Source: Aquabacter sp. L1I39 (GTDB lineage Bacteria; Pseudomonadota; Alphaproteobacteria; Rhizobiales; Xanthobacteraceae). Taken from it: 64,000 bases of DNA. The stretch is from NCBI RefSeq assembly GCF_017742835.1, contig NZ_CP072392.1:2464385-2528384 (forward strand), given 5' to 3'. The notes under the pieces were generated by a model. It had not been told where the DNA came from. It ran no database searches and was given only the letters and a program-made list of their open reading frames with translations. This document shows positions 34,556 through 43,365 of the stretch, piece by piece (within the stretch, counting starts at the first letter, position 1; each line of letters opens with the position of its first letter). Position numbers and translations under genes: made by a program.

Positions 34556-34769
34556 CGATTTCTTCCTTGCGTTGTCGATCGCGCCATCCGCGCTGTGCAG
34601 CGCGGCGGTCCACGATGAGGAGGAGGCCGGCCAGGCCGGCCATCCCTGCCGCCCGCCAGCCCAGCCGCAGTCCGGCCAGGATGACCGCCCCGCCCACAAG
34701 GCCGGCAATGATCCACCAGGGCAGACCATAGAGGAGCGCCTCGCGCACGCCCTGGGCGAGGCCGGTCAC
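34368..34769 (-). CDS. Rz-like inner-membrane spanin/holin-associated protein
   Basis: This protein of 133 residues starts at a GTG that overlaps the endolysin stop (GTGA). It has hydrophobic helices at about residues 15-55 (WWIIAGLVGGAVILAGL and AAGMAGLAGLLLIV). A charged, helical stretch rich in R, E, K and D (RDRQRKEEIDAAHALEAARLAR, broken here only by length) follows, as in i-spanins. It hosts the Rz1-like frame. The endolysin-Rz-Rz1 order is that of phage lysis cassettes. Exact class (i-spanin versus holin) cannot be settled from sequence alone. Confidence 0.65.
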   Translation of the reverse strand: MTGLAQGVREALLYGLPWWIIAGLVGGAVILAGLRLGWRAAGMAGLAGLLLIVDRRAAQRGWRDRQRKEEIDAAHALEAARLARLGAERDALDPVRLRADDGWRRDGGVLPGSPPHQLDPCGHGPDHPRREGP

Positions 34770-35623
34770 GACGTCGCCCCCGGGAGGCCGAGATCGAGGG
34801 ATCGCTCCTGCCGCCGGCGCGCCCGGCTTCTGTGCCAGGCGAGGGCAAGGCCCGCGCAGGAGGCCAGCAAGCCCGCCACGGTGAGGGCGGTGAAGACGAA
34901 GGCAAGTGTCGGGGAGCCCGAAGCCAGCGGCGCCACCTGCCGGGCGGCCTCGGCGCAGGCGGTGGCAAGCAGGCCGCCGGCGGCGGCCGCCTGTCCTGCT
35001 TCCGGCCGGGGCAGCACGCGCAGGCTGTCGAGGGGCGCCTTCCCGGCTTCCGGCATGGCCCCTCCCGTCGCGCCGCCGAGGGCCACCGGGACGGCCGGCC
35101 CACCCGCTGCCAGAGACCGCGCAGCAATGCGCACATCCGCGACCCGACGGCCCCAGCCGGTGCCGAAAACCGGCCAGGTCTTCAGCGCCCGCAGCATGGC
35201 GAGGCGGCGGTCGCACATGTCGTCGATTACCCGGCGCAGGTCCGGCGTCGCCCGCGCCGCGTCGAGCGTCAGCGCTCCCACCTGGCCGTCCGCCGCCACG
35301 CCGAGGGCACGCTGCAGCCATTTGGCAGCCTGGGCCGGGCCGGAATTCACGGCCGCGTCGAACACGCAGTAATCGAGACCCTGGGGTAGGTCATCGGCCC
35401 GTATCGCATCCCAATATTGCCGCCGGTAGATCAGGTGCAGCTCATCGTCCGCGATGCCCCGGACGGGGCGCGTCGGCTGTCCCGCGGCGCGCCGGAAGGC
35501 ATCATAGACGCGCTGGGTGATGCCGCGCATGGTCGGTCCTCCCGGGTCGGCGGGATGGTTGGAATAGCCGCCCTCATGGGCAAGCACGCGCTCGAGCGCG
35601 GGGGCGAAGCTGGACGCTGCCAC
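34766..35623 (-). CDS. GH108-type endolysin (peptidoglycan hydrolase) with C-terminal membrane segment
   Basis: This protein of 285 residues has the N-terminal GH108 lysozyme domain: catalytic Glu in LAHEGGYSNHPADPGGPTMRGIT, then YWDAIRADDLPQGLDYCVFDAAVNSGP and WLQRALGVAADGQVGALT (a peptidoglycan-binding-like segment). A C-terminal helix (TLAFVFTALTVAGLLASCAGLALAW) suggests membrane tethering. It starts at GTG with a strong AGGAGG 6 nt upstream. It stands at the downstream end of the GTA structural cluster and leads a lysis cassette with the two spanin genes. Confidence 0.88.
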   Translation of the reverse strand: MAASSFAPALERVLAHEGGYSNHPADPGGPTMRGITQRVYDAFRRAAGQPTRPVRGIADDELHLIYRRQYWDAIRADDLPQGLDYCVFDAAVNSGPAQAAKWLQRALGVAADGQVGALTLDAARATPDLRRVIDDMCDRRLAMLRALKTWPVFGTGWGRRVADVRIAARSLAAGGPAVPVALGGATGGAMPEAGKAPLDSLRVLPRPEAGQAAAAGGLLATACAEAARQVAPLASGSPTLAFVFTALTVAGLLASCAGLALAWHRSRARRRQERSLDLGLPGATS

Positions 35624-35733
35624 GCAAACCTCCTAATGTCCGGAAAGTGACGGGCTTTGGCCCGATGGTTCGGCCGATTTGCCGGGGCGCTTGCGCCAGT
35701 ACGGGCGGCCCCAGGCCACGAGAGGCATCTCGG

Positions 35734-35946
35734 ATGGAACGTGTATTGGCTTGGATCTTCATGATCCTGGCCCTGATTTGCATCACCTTTGTTTTCTATC
35801 TTCAGGTGAACGCGCTGGGCGTGCTTTACAGCTACCATCGCAGATCGAATGAGATCGACTGCCACTATTTTACTGGGACTTATTTCACCAAGATCACCTA
35901 CCACAATGCGAGGAGCTTCTGCCCCATCTGGCAGGACATTTTCTAG
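35734..35946 (+). CDS. Small one-helix membrane protein in the GTA cluster
   Basis: This protein of 70 residues has an N-terminal transmembrane helix (VLAWIFMILALICITFVFYLQV) and a short polar tail with two cysteines (IDCHYFTGTYF, RSFCPIW). GAGAGG lies about 8 nt before the ATG. It runs opposite to the flanking phage-type genes, and its base composition is visibly more AT-rich than its neighbours. That fits a recently acquired moron-type gene. No family is recognised and function is unknown; a spurious frame cannot be fully excluded. Confidence 0.6.
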   Translation: MERVLAWIFMILALICITFVFYLQVNALGVLYSYHRRSNEIDCHYFTGTYFTKITYHNARSFCPIWQDIF

Positions 35947-35965
35947 GGCTGGACCCGACCGCCCC

Positions 35966-36187
35966 TTACGCGCCCGCTGGCAGATCCGTTGGGAGAAGGT
36001 TGGCGCGCGGCAGGCTTTCAAGGCGCGGCCAAGCGGCGGCATGCTCTGGGTCCCACAGCACCCGCTCGGGCAGGATGTGGATCTCCCCGTCGGCGAGTGG
36101 CACGGGGGCAAGCCAGGCACCGGGAGAGGTCTCGCCCCGCACCGCATCGGCCTGGGCCGTGGTCAGGATTAAGAACAGGTCGCTCAT
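35966..36187 (-). CDS. Small hypothetical protein in the GTA tail-fibre module
   Basis: This protein of 73 residues starts with ATG overlapping the stop of the upstream gene (ATGA), which supports its reality. It has no signal peptide or membrane segment. Position resembles a small fibre accessory or chaperone after tail-fibre genes, but nothing in the sequence proves that. Confidence 0.65.
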   Translation of the reverse strand: MSDLFLILTTAQADAVRGETSPGAWLAPVPLADGEIHILPERVLWDPEHAAAWPRLESLPRANLLPTDLPAGA

Positions 36188-36981
36188 GGGGCGATGGCTC
36201 CCACCTTGAGAAGATAGGTGCGAAGCGCCGCGTGGAGCGCGGCATGTTGCGCCTCCGTCAGCGAAGCCCCCGCGAACACCACCGCGATCTCCGCATCGGA
36301 CATGGCGGAACCCGCGCCGGCCGCGAACAATCGCAGGATGGTGGAATTGCCCGTGGAGGCGACGGCGGCGCTATGGGTCAGCGCGCCGTTGCGGTACAGG
36401 GCCTTGGTCGCGGCATCCGCGCGGTCGGCCACCATGAGCCCGTCCAGGGCTCCGCCCGAGGGCCAGAATGTGCTGGTTCCGTCGTTGGCGCGATAATGCA
36501 GGTCATTGGAGCCGGATGTCCTGCGCTGCACCCGGCTGTTGCCACCGTAAACGTCCAGCCCCACCGCCGCCGAGGACGGGGTCAGCATCCAGGCGCCGAG
36601 CGTCATGCTGTTCTGCGCGAAGCGGAGCGTCGCGGCGGAAGGGTTGTACCCGGCCGCCTCCAGGTAAGCCGCCGTGCCGTCGCCCTTGAAGCCGCGATGA
36701 GCGGTGAAGAGGGGACTGTTATAGGCCGCCAGATCGTAAGCGGAGCTGATCCAATTGAGCCGCGCCGCCTGGGTGTCATGGGCCGCCAGCACATGCAGCA
36801 GGTCGAGGCGCGACCAGACGCCGGCCGCCACCAAGGCGCGGACGAGGGCATCGATGGCGACGACACGCCCCGCAGGTGGCGCGGCCGTCATCCGCGCCAC
36901 CAAGGCGGTGGTGGCAGGCAGGAGGCCTGCCCTTGGCCGCCAATAGGCGGCGCTCATGAGCCCGGTGCCGAGGCGGATCAT
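36184..36981 (-). CDS. Predicted tail-fibre-type protein (laminin-G-like)
   Basis: This protein of 265 residues has the look of a phage receptor-binding or concanavalin/LamG-like domain: Gly/Ser/Asn-rich beta segments (SNDLHYRANDGTSTFWPSG, YRNGALTHSAAVASTGNST) in the second half. The C-terminal helix-rich SDAEIAVVFAGASLTEAQHAALHAALR is typical of such display proteins. ATG 36981 overlaps the preceding stop. It sits in the distal tail region downstream of the TIM-barrel protein and the DUF2793 gene. Assignment is by pattern and context. Confidence 0.6.
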   Translation of the reverse strand: MIRLGTGLMSAAYWRPRAGLLPATTALVARMTAAPPAGRVVAIDALVRALVAAGVWSRLDLLHVLAAHDTQAARLNWISSAYDLAAYNSPLFTAHRGFKGDGTAAYLEAAGYNPSAATLRFAQNSMTLGAWMLTPSSAAVGLDVYGGNSRVQRRTSGSNDLHYRANDGTSTFWPSGGALDGLMVADRADAATKALYRNGALTHSAAVASTGNSTILRLFAAGAGSAMSDAEIAVVFAGASLTEAQHAALHAALRTYLLKVGAIAP

Positions 36982-37301
36982 CGGTCGGCCAGGGCATAGA
37001 AGAAGAGGCCCGTCGAGGTCCCGGTCGCCCAAATGCGCCGCAACTGCACCGGCGGCAAAGGCTGGAGGCCGGGGGTGGCGCGCACATCCACCGTTTCGGC
37101 ATCGCTGGCGGCGCCCACGGCGGTGACGCGGATGGTGGCGACGCCGCCGGACACATCGCCGGGCACATAGACCCACACGCCCTTGGCATAGGGATCAAGG
37201 TCCGCGCTGTCGGAGGGGCTCACCAGGCGCAGGGTACGGGCCGGCGAGGAGGCGGAGGGGGAAAGCGCACGCAGGGGATCGCGCGCCGCATCATAGGGCA
37301 T
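36978..37301 (-). CDS. Hypothetical protein of the GTA tail-fibre module
   Basis: This protein of 107 residues is acidic and beta-rich by appearance (VWVYVPGDVSGGVATIRVTAVG), ending in IWATGTSTGLFFYALADR. Comparable small spike or fibre-base proteins occur beside DUF2793 genes in alphaproteobacterial prophages. Its end overlaps the following gene by 4 bp, indicating a translationally coupled operon. No firm family can be given. Confidence 0.65.
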   Translation of the reverse strand: MPYDAARDPLRALSPSASSPARTLRLVSPSDSADLDPYAKGVWVYVPGDVSGGVATIRVTAVGAASDAETVDVRATPGLQPLPPVQLRRIWATGTSTGLFFYALADR

Positions 37302-37337
37302 GGTCGGTCTCCGGAAGGTGGGGGAAGGACGGCCCGC

Positions 37338-38039
37338 TCAGGCCACGGGGGCCGGGCAGGACAGGACATGAATGGCCACCCGCACCGTGCCGCCGGTGAA
37401 GCCGCCGCCATTGGCGGAGAGGCGCACGGGGGTCGCCGCGTAGAAGGCGGTCGGGCCGATGACGCCCATGTTGGAGGCGCCGGCGGAAATCCCCAGCGAT
37501 CCGCCGAACTTGGTCCGCTCGGACGCGGTGCCGCAATCATATGAGGTGGCACCCGTCACGGCGGTGATCGTGCGGGTGGAGACGCCGAGCAGGATGGCCC
37601 GGTCGGGGATCGCCATGGTGGTGGAGACGGTCGAACCCGTCAGCGCCAGGTCCTCCTCCATCACCCGCGCCTCGATGGCGGCGCCATGGGCGCTGGCGGC
37701 GAGCGGCGACACCCAGCGCGCACCATCGAACAGCAGCACGCGGCGCACATCCGCCACATAGGCCAGGAGTCCGGCAGGCAGGTTGAAAAAGTCCCAGGCC
37801 CCCGCCTCATAGGCCGCGATGCGCCCGGCCTGTCCCGCCCAGGCGCCGGTGGCGCCGGAGGGCACCAGCCAGCATTGCCCCTCCCCCGGCGCGCTCGGGG
37901 GCGTCGCCAGCGTCAGACTCTCCAGGCGGGGCTGGATGAGCGCGTCGAGGCGGCGGATGGCGTCATTGTGGGTCACATGCTTCTGCGCCTGCGCCGCCGC
38001 GATATAGGGCAAGGCAAGGCGCGCCGTGGTCTCGGCCAT
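37338..38039 (-). CDS. DUF2793 tail-fibre protein
   Basis: This protein of 233 residues opens with RLALPYIAAAQAQKHVTHNDAIRRLDALIQ, the hallmark of DUF2793. The domain carries GEGQCWLVPSGATGAWAGQAGRIAAYEAGAWDFF. In Rhodobacter capsulatus a DUF2793 protein encoded outside the main cluster forms GTA tail fibres; here it lies directly downstream of the host-specificity gene. The C-terminal half (TSYDCGTASERTKFGGSLGIS) is likely the variable receptor-facing part. Confidence 0.85.
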   Translation of the reverse strand: MAETTARLALPYIAAAQAQKHVTHNDAIRRLDALIQPRLESLTLATPPSAPGEGQCWLVPSGATGAWAGQAGRIAAYEAGAWDFFNLPAGLLAYVADVRRVLLFDGARWVSPLAASAHGAAIEARVMEEDLALTGSTVSTTMAIPDRAILLGVSTRTITAVTGATSYDCGTASERTKFGGSLGISAGASNMGVIGPTAFYAATPVRLSANGGGFTGGTVRVAIHVLSCPAPVA

Positions 38040-38075
38040 GGCGGTCTCCGTCGGGTTCGAGAAGGGATGCCGCGC

Positions 38076-41000
38076 TCAAACGGTCCGCGTGGCACTGGCG
38101 TGCGCACCCGGCCCCAGCACGGCGGAGACCTGGGCAACGCGGAAGGTGATGGCTGAGAGCGGGCTGCCGAAATCGGCGATCTCACTGGCGGCCGGATAGA
38201 GCCATTCGGGGGTCGAGACCGTCACCGCGCGCCGCACGCTTTCGCCGTCCAATATCTCAAGGCGATAGGCCTCCACCTCCTCGGCGAGTGGCGTGTCGGC
38301 GGCGTCGAAATCCCCGTCCACCCGGCTGCGGCGCACCCAGGCGAGGCGGATCCCCTCCCCCGTGCGGCGCGCGGCGAGATGGACCGGCGAGAGCGGCCGC
38401 AACGCGCGGCCACCGACGGCGCCGGACACCTCGCTCACGTCTTCATCGCCATGGTCGCGATCGGCCCGGCCCACGCGATAGATGAAGCTGCGGCCATAGG
38501 ATGAAGCGCCGGAAGCCAGCACAGCCAGGGTGCGGTCCAGCATCACAATGCGCGTTCCGGCGGGCCATGTGGACCCGCCGGCCGTTTCGGTACCCGCCTG
38601 TCCGCGCAAGAGGCCAGTGAGGGCATAGGTGCGACCTTCCAGCAGCTCGGCGTTGGTGAACTGGATCACCTCGCTCTCCCCCCCCTCGGCCATGAGGGCG
38701 AGGAGGTTGCCGCCCTCCAGCACCTGCGCTTCCAAAAGGCCTTGGAGCAATCCGCCATTCAGCTCCACCAGCAGGCGGGCGGAACGATCGAAGCGCCAGG
38801 CGGGGCCGGGCGGCAGATCCTCCAGCACCTGCCCGAGGATGGCGGGCGCGGAGAGCGCGGCAATGGCCTCGAAGCTCGCTCCATCGGAGGAACGCCAGAC
38901 TGCGAGCGCGCCCGGCCAGGGCGACACGAAGGCGGCCACATGCTGGAGCGGCACGGGATCGGTCGCCTCCAGGAGCGGCAGGTCCAGCAGTTGGAGATCC
39001 GGCGGACCCGACACCGCAGGCAGGCGCACGGTGCCGCCGCCATCGGCGCGGAGCGAGGCCTCGAACAGGTCCGGCTCGATGGAGCGGGCGCTCACCGCGC
39101 GCACTTGCGTGTCCTCGATGCGGGTGATCTCCAGAAGGCGCGTGCGCCCGTCGCAGGTCACTTCCACCACGTCCCCGGTGGCAAGCGCCAGATGGGAGGG
39201 CGGCAAGGAGAAGGTGGCGGTCTCCCGCCCCGCCCACAGATCCTGAAGCCACACATCCGCCGCCCGCCCCATGAGCGCGGCGGAAGCCACCACGGACAAT
39301 TCCGTGCGCGCCACATGGAGGCTCGCGCCGGACAGGCGGCGGGAGGCAACGGTGGCGGTGCGATAGTCGCTGGCGCCATCGATGAAGGTGAGGCCCACCT
39401 CCACCGGCAATTCGCTCTCCTGCGCCCGGGTCAAGGCGAGCGGCGCGGCGCCCTCCTCCACCACCAGATCATCCTGCGTGAGGGAGGCCACCACCGGCCC
39501 ACCGCGCGGCCGGAACGAGAGGGTGCCCTCCTGTTCCACCGCATCGAAGCCGAAGGCGCGGCCGAGCGGCTCGAGCGCGGATCGGGCGGACATGGGCCGG
39601 TCCACCAGATAGCCGTCCACCACACCGGGCAAGCTGCCCGCCTCCACCCCGCCGGCGCCATGGTCGGCGCAGATCTGCGTCACCAGGTCGGACAGCGGCG
39701 CGGTGCCCAGGCGGCCATTCAGCCAATGGCCGGTCTGCCAGTTGACGCCATCCGCCCAGAGATTGGTGGCGAGGGGAAATTCGGGATAGGGCCGCGCGTC
39801 CCAGGTCCACAGGAAGACGCAGCCTTCCTCGACCATGCGCCCACCGCCGGAGCGGGGCGGATTGTCCGCATCCCCGGCGCCGAAATCCGCATCGAAGGTG
39901 GAAAGCACAGCCTCCAGCGCCCGACGCTGGATGAGGTCGTCCCGGCGCCGGTCTGAGAAAGGCGGATAGCCGCCTTCCGACGACTTGGCATCGGGAAAGA
40001 CGCTGGGCCGGTTGCTGCCCTTGTCCACCGCCGGGCAGCCGGCCTCTATGAGGCGGATGGGCTTGCCGTTGGGCACAAAGGCGGTGGGTGATGCGGAGCG
40101 CACGCCGCCGATGCGCTCGTGATGGTCCCTCGACCACCAGGACCAGAGATCCTTTTGCCGGAAGACCCACGGCTCGTCATATGCGGCATCCGCGATGGCC
40201 GTGCGGGCCTGCGCGGCACGGGCGGCCTCGTCCGCATAGAACCAGTCGAACGCCTCGCCGGCCTTGAGATTGGCCTTCAAATAAGCGGGGTCGTGGATGG
40301 ATCGCGCCTGGGCGCGATCAAGATGGGTCGCGCCCGCCCGCCAGTCGGACAGAGGCGGATAATAGTCCAGCCCCACGAAGTCGATGGCAGGGGACGACCA
40401 CAGGCCATCAAGGGGAAAGCGCAGGTCGCCGCCGGGCAGGATCTGGGCGCCATATTCGGTCCAGTCGGCGGCATAGGAGACCTTGGTGCCGGCGCCCAGA
40501 ATGGCCTTCACATCGCCCGCCAGCGCCGCGAAGGCGGCGACCGCCGGAAAGCTGCCATCCTCCGCCCGCACCCGCGTCAGCGCGGCAAATTCCGAGCCGA
40601 TGAGGAAGGCTTCCACGCCCCCCGCCAGCGCCGCCAGATGGGCATAGTGCAGCACCATGCGGCGTAGGCTCCATTCGGCCGGGCCGAAATAATAGACCTG
40701 TCCCGCATAGACGCCGAAATCGGTGCGCGCCGCGCTGCCGAACAGATGGGCCACCTGCGTGCGCGCGCTCGCCGTGCGATCCGCACTGCCCGATCGCCCC
40801 GGCGCGGGATCGCAGGTGATGCGGCCGCGCCAGGGATAAGCGGGCTGGTCGGACGCGCCCGTCCAGGGATCGGGGCGTGCGTTGCCGGCGGGAATGTCCA
40901 TCATCACGAAGGGGTTGAGCGTCACCTTCAGGCCCCGCGCCTTGAGGTCCGCGATGGCGTGCAGCACGGAGCTGTCCGAAGGCGTGCCGCCATAGGCCGC

Positions 41001-41981
41001 CACGCCCGCGTGCCGGCTGGCCGCGCTCGCCAGCAAACGCGGCAGGCCGTTGACCATCCAGGCGGAAGGCCATGTGGCCTTGTCCAGCCGCTCCACCTTG
41101 GGACGCACCGTGCAGGCGCCGGCCCTCAGATCATCGCCGAACCAGGACACCACCAGCGAGACGCGCTCCAGGCTCGGGCACAGGGCCTGGAGATGATCGA
41201 GCGACGCGGCAAAGTCCGAGCGCGCGGTGGCCACATGGCGGTTTTCCGCGTCATAGGCGCCGGGGCCGTAGACGCGCCGCACCTCGCTCGGCTCATAGCC
41301 GAATTCAGTGGAACCGGGGATCAGCGTCACCGCCTTCAGGTGCCGTTCCAGCCGCCCCACGGCGCGCTCCACCTCCACCGTGATCTGCGGCAGACGGTTG
41401 CCGAATTTGGCGAGCGGCATGCGCTCGAACACCAGATAGGCGAGCCCCCGATAGGCCGGCGCCAGGCCCGATCCTTCCTTCGCCTCGATCCAGGGATCGG
41501 GAAGCTGGTCCTCGCTCCCCAGATGGGCGCGGATCACATAGGCGGTGGCGTCCAGCGGCTTGCCGTCCGCCCAGATGCGGCCAATGCGCGTCACCGGGCC
41601 TTCACATAAAGCGACGGCGAAATTGGCGTAGTAGGAATAGGAAATGGTGGTGGTGCGCGTGGAGGTGCGCGCGCTTTTTCCCCCCGTCGACTGCACTTGG
41701 GTGGACACCACCTCTTCGAGCCGCGTGCCCCAGATGACCTGCCCGGCCACCCGCACGCGCCCATAGATGCGCGGGATGGGCGCGCCGGCATTGGAGGTCA
41801 TGACATCGAGGTCGGACAGCCGCGCGCCCTGCACCACCTGGCTGCGCCCGCCGCCGCTCAAGGCCGCATCGGCCACCGCGCCCCCGAGCGCCCCCAGCGC
41901 CCGGCCCGCAATGGCGCCGAGCGGACCGAACAGGGCGCCGCCCACGAGCCCGCCCGCACCGCCGAGAAGCAGCGTCGCCAT
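38076..41981 (-). CDS. GTA host-specificity protein with TIM-barrel domain (RcGTA g15-like)
   Basis: This is the 1301-residue distal tail protein of the particle. A glycine-rich N-terminus (LLGGAGGLVGGALFGPLGAIAGRALG) precedes the baseplate-type domain (APIPRIYGRVRVAGQVIW). The GTA TIM-barrel-like domain spans roughly 430-760 and shows FVGLDYYPPLSDWR, RLIEAGCPAVDKGSNRPSVF and CVFLWTWDARPYPEFP. C-terminal tail-fibre-base domains follow. Length and motif order match RcGTA g15 (the megatron) and related phage tip proteins. It likely contacts the recipient cell surface. It lies 29 bp after the peptidase gene and is full length. Confidence 0.94.
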   Translation of the reverse strand: MATLLLGGAGGLVGGALFGPLGAIAGRALGALGGAVADAALSGGGRSQVVQGARLSDLDVMTSNAGAPIPRIYGRVRVAGQVIWGTRLEEVVSTQVQSTGGKSARTSTRTTTISYSYYANFAVALCEGPVTRIGRIWADGKPLDATAYVIRAHLGSEDQLPDPWIEAKEGSGLAPAYRGLAYLVFERMPLAKFGNRLPQITVEVERAVGRLERHLKAVTLIPGSTEFGYEPSEVRRVYGPGAYDAENRHVATARSDFAASLDHLQALCPSLERVSLVVSWFGDDLRAGACTVRPKVERLDKATWPSAWMVNGLPRLLASAASRHAGVAAYGGTPSDSSVLHAIADLKARGLKVTLNPFVMMDIPAGNARPDPWTGASDQPAYPWRGRITCDPAPGRSGSADRTASARTQVAHLFGSAARTDFGVYAGQVYYFGPAEWSLRRMVLHYAHLAALAGGVEAFLIGSEFAALTRVRAEDGSFPAVAAFAALAGDVKAILGAGTKVSYAADWTEYGAQILPGGDLRFPLDGLWSSPAIDFVGLDYYPPLSDWRAGATHLDRAQARSIHDPAYLKANLKAGEAFDWFYADEAARAAQARTAIADAAYDEPWVFRQKDLWSWWSRDHHERIGGVRSASPTAFVPNGKPIRLIEAGCPAVDKGSNRPSVFPDAKSSEGGYPPFSDRRRDDLIQRRALEAVLSTFDADFGAGDADNPPRSGGGRMVEEGCVFLWTWDARPYPEFPLATNLWADGVNWQTGHWLNGRLGTAPLSDLVTQICADHGAGGVEAGSLPGVVDGYLVDRPMSARSALEPLGRAFGFDAVEQEGTLSFRPRGGPVVASLTQDDLVVEEGAAPLALTRAQESELPVEVGLTFIDGASDYRTATVASRRLSGASLHVARTELSVVASAALMGRAADVWLQDLWAGRETATFSLPPSHLALATGDVVEVTCDGRTRLLEITRIEDTQVRAVSARSIEPDLFEASLRADGGGTVRLPAVSGPPDLQLLDLPLLEATDPVPLQHVAAFVSPWPGALAVWRSSDGASFEAIAALSAPAILGQVLEDLPPGPAWRFDRSARLLVELNGGLLQGLLEAQVLEGGNLLALMAEGGESEVIQFTNAELLEGRTYALTGLLRGQAGTETAGGSTWPAGTRIVMLDRTLAVLASGASSYGRSFIYRVGRADRDHGDEDVSEVSGAVGGRALRPLSPVHLAARRTGEGIRLAWVRRSRVDGDFDAADTPLAEEVEAYRLEILDGESVRRAVTVSTPEWLYPAASEIADFGSPLSAITFRVAQVSAVLGPGAHASATRTV

Positions 41982-42010
41982 GGGTCATTTCTCCGCGTCA
42001 GGACAGGCGC

Positions 42011-42448
42011 TCAGGCGCCGGGAAAGGCGAAGGCGGCGGCCAGGTGCCGGCGCCACCAGGGGGTGAGATGGGTCTCGCAGACGGCGACGCCGTCATAAGC
42101 GTGGATCATGCGATGGGGGGCGCTGAGGATCGCCGCGTGCTTCGCCGGCAGATGAGGCCGGAAACGGAAGAGCAGCACGTCACCGGGCTGCGCCGCCGCG
42201 ATCTCCACTTCCACCAGATGCCGGCGCGCGGTGTCGCGCAGCGTCTCCTGGCGTCCCGCCTCCGCCCAGTCGGGCGCATAAGGGGGAAGCGGTGCGGGCT
42301 CATCGCCCAGCACGGCGCGCCAGACGCCGCGCACGAGCCCCAAGCAATCAGCACCCGAGCCGCGCACCGAGGCGCGGTGCAGATAGGGCGTGCCGATCCA
42401 GTCCCGCGCCTCGGCGAGGATGCGCGCGCGCAGCTCTTGCGCGCTCAT
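42011..42448 (-). CDS. NlpC/P60 peptidase of the GTA tail (RcGTA g14-like)
   Basis: This protein of 145 residues is a cysteine peptidase of the NlpC/P60 fold with the catalytic Cys in GSGADCLGLVRGVWR (near residue 34) and the active-site His in AKHAAILS. It is expected to cut peptidoglycan peptides during DNA delivery. ATG 42448 overlaps the stop of the DUF2163 gene, the same coupling seen in Rhodobacter-type clusters. Confidence 0.92.
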   Translation of the reverse strand: MSAQELRARILAEARDWIGTPYLHRASVRGSGADCLGLVRGVWRAVLGDEPAPLPPYAPDWAEAGRQETLRDTARRHLVEVEIAAAQPGDVLLFRFRPHLPAKHAAILSAPHRMIHAYDGVAVCETHLTPWWRRHLAAAFAFPGA

Positions 42449-43335
42449 GACAGGCTCCCGCCGTCATAGCCGCCCTCGCCAGGCACCGCGATGGTGAGCA
42501 GGAAGTCATTGCCCGGCATGTGCGGATGGCCGCGAAAATTCACCCCGTTGGCGAACCGCGCGCGGCAGGACGAAAAGCGCTTGTCGCAGCCGGCGGTGAC
42601 CTGTGCTGCGTCGCCCGCCATCACCGTTTCCGGCGGGCGCTGCCACAGCTCCAGAATGTCCGCCCCGCTCTCCCGCAAATGGCTGCGCACCTCCAGCGAC
42701 ACGCCCGCATTGGGGCCGGCGGAAAAGGCAAGGCGGCCATGGGAAAAGGCGCCGTCCGCGTGACCGGCAAGGCCGGACACCACCAGCCGCAGCGGCCCCT
42801 CCACGGCCACCACATTCACCTCCGCATGATGGGCCGGCGCGGTCAGATCGACCCCGCAGCGGGCATCGCCGAGATCGGCATCGCACAGGGCGCCGAACAG
42901 GCGGCCGCGGGTCTGGTTCAGCGCGTCGGTCAGGGCGCGCAATTCGGCGGTGAAGGCACCGCCCTCACGCCGCACCTCGCCGAGGATCGCGCGGCGCAGC
43001 AGCATGTGATTTTCCGGCGCCGACCAGTCGATGAGGAGATGGTCCACCTCAGCCCCATCAAACCGTCCGGCGGCGAGATCCGCCTCGGTGAGGGTGGCGG
43101 CGCTCAGCGCCCCCGACACCTCCGCCCCGCTCACCGCAAGCCCTTGCGTTGACACGCTTTCCGACCCCGCGACACCGGAGGCGGCGAGGAAGGCGAGGCC
43201 GTCGATTTCAAGATCGCGGTCATGGTCGGTGAAGCCAAGCTGCAGGCCGTCGCGGCGCGTCACGCGCCAGCCATGGCACAAGGTGGTGACGCCGCCGGAC
43301 AGCTGTGCGGCGAGCGCGGAAGGGACCTGTCGCAT
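42445..43335 (-). CDS. DUF2163 GTA tail hub protein (RcGTA g13-like)
   Basis: This protein of 296 residues carries the DUF2163/phage BR0599-type pattern: LCHGWRVTRRDGLQLGFTDHDRDL near the N-terminus, then LFGALCDADLGDARCGVDL and a C-terminal KRFSSCRARFANGVNFRGHPHMPG. The conserved cysteines (CDAD...RC, C...CRARF) suggest a metal site, as in the iron-sulfur-binding hub of RcGTA. It lies between the distal tail (DUF2460) and peptidase genes in the canonical order. Confidence 0.92.
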   Translation of the reverse strand: MRQVPSALAAQLSGGVTTLCHGWRVTRRDGLQLGFTDHDRDLEIDGLAFLAASGVAGSESVSTQGLAVSGAEVSGALSAATLTEADLAAGRFDGAEVDHLLIDWSAPENHMLLRRAILGEVRREGGAFTAELRALTDALNQTRGRLFGALCDADLGDARCGVDLTAPAHHAEVNVVAVEGPLRLVVSGLAGHADGAFSHGRLAFSAGPNAGVSLEVRSHLRESGADILELWQRPPETVMAGDAAQVTAGCDKRFSSCRARFANGVNFRGHPHMPGNDFLLTIAVPGEGGYDGGSLS

Positions 43336-43365
43336 GGGGGCTCCACGGAAGGGAATGAGGGAGGA

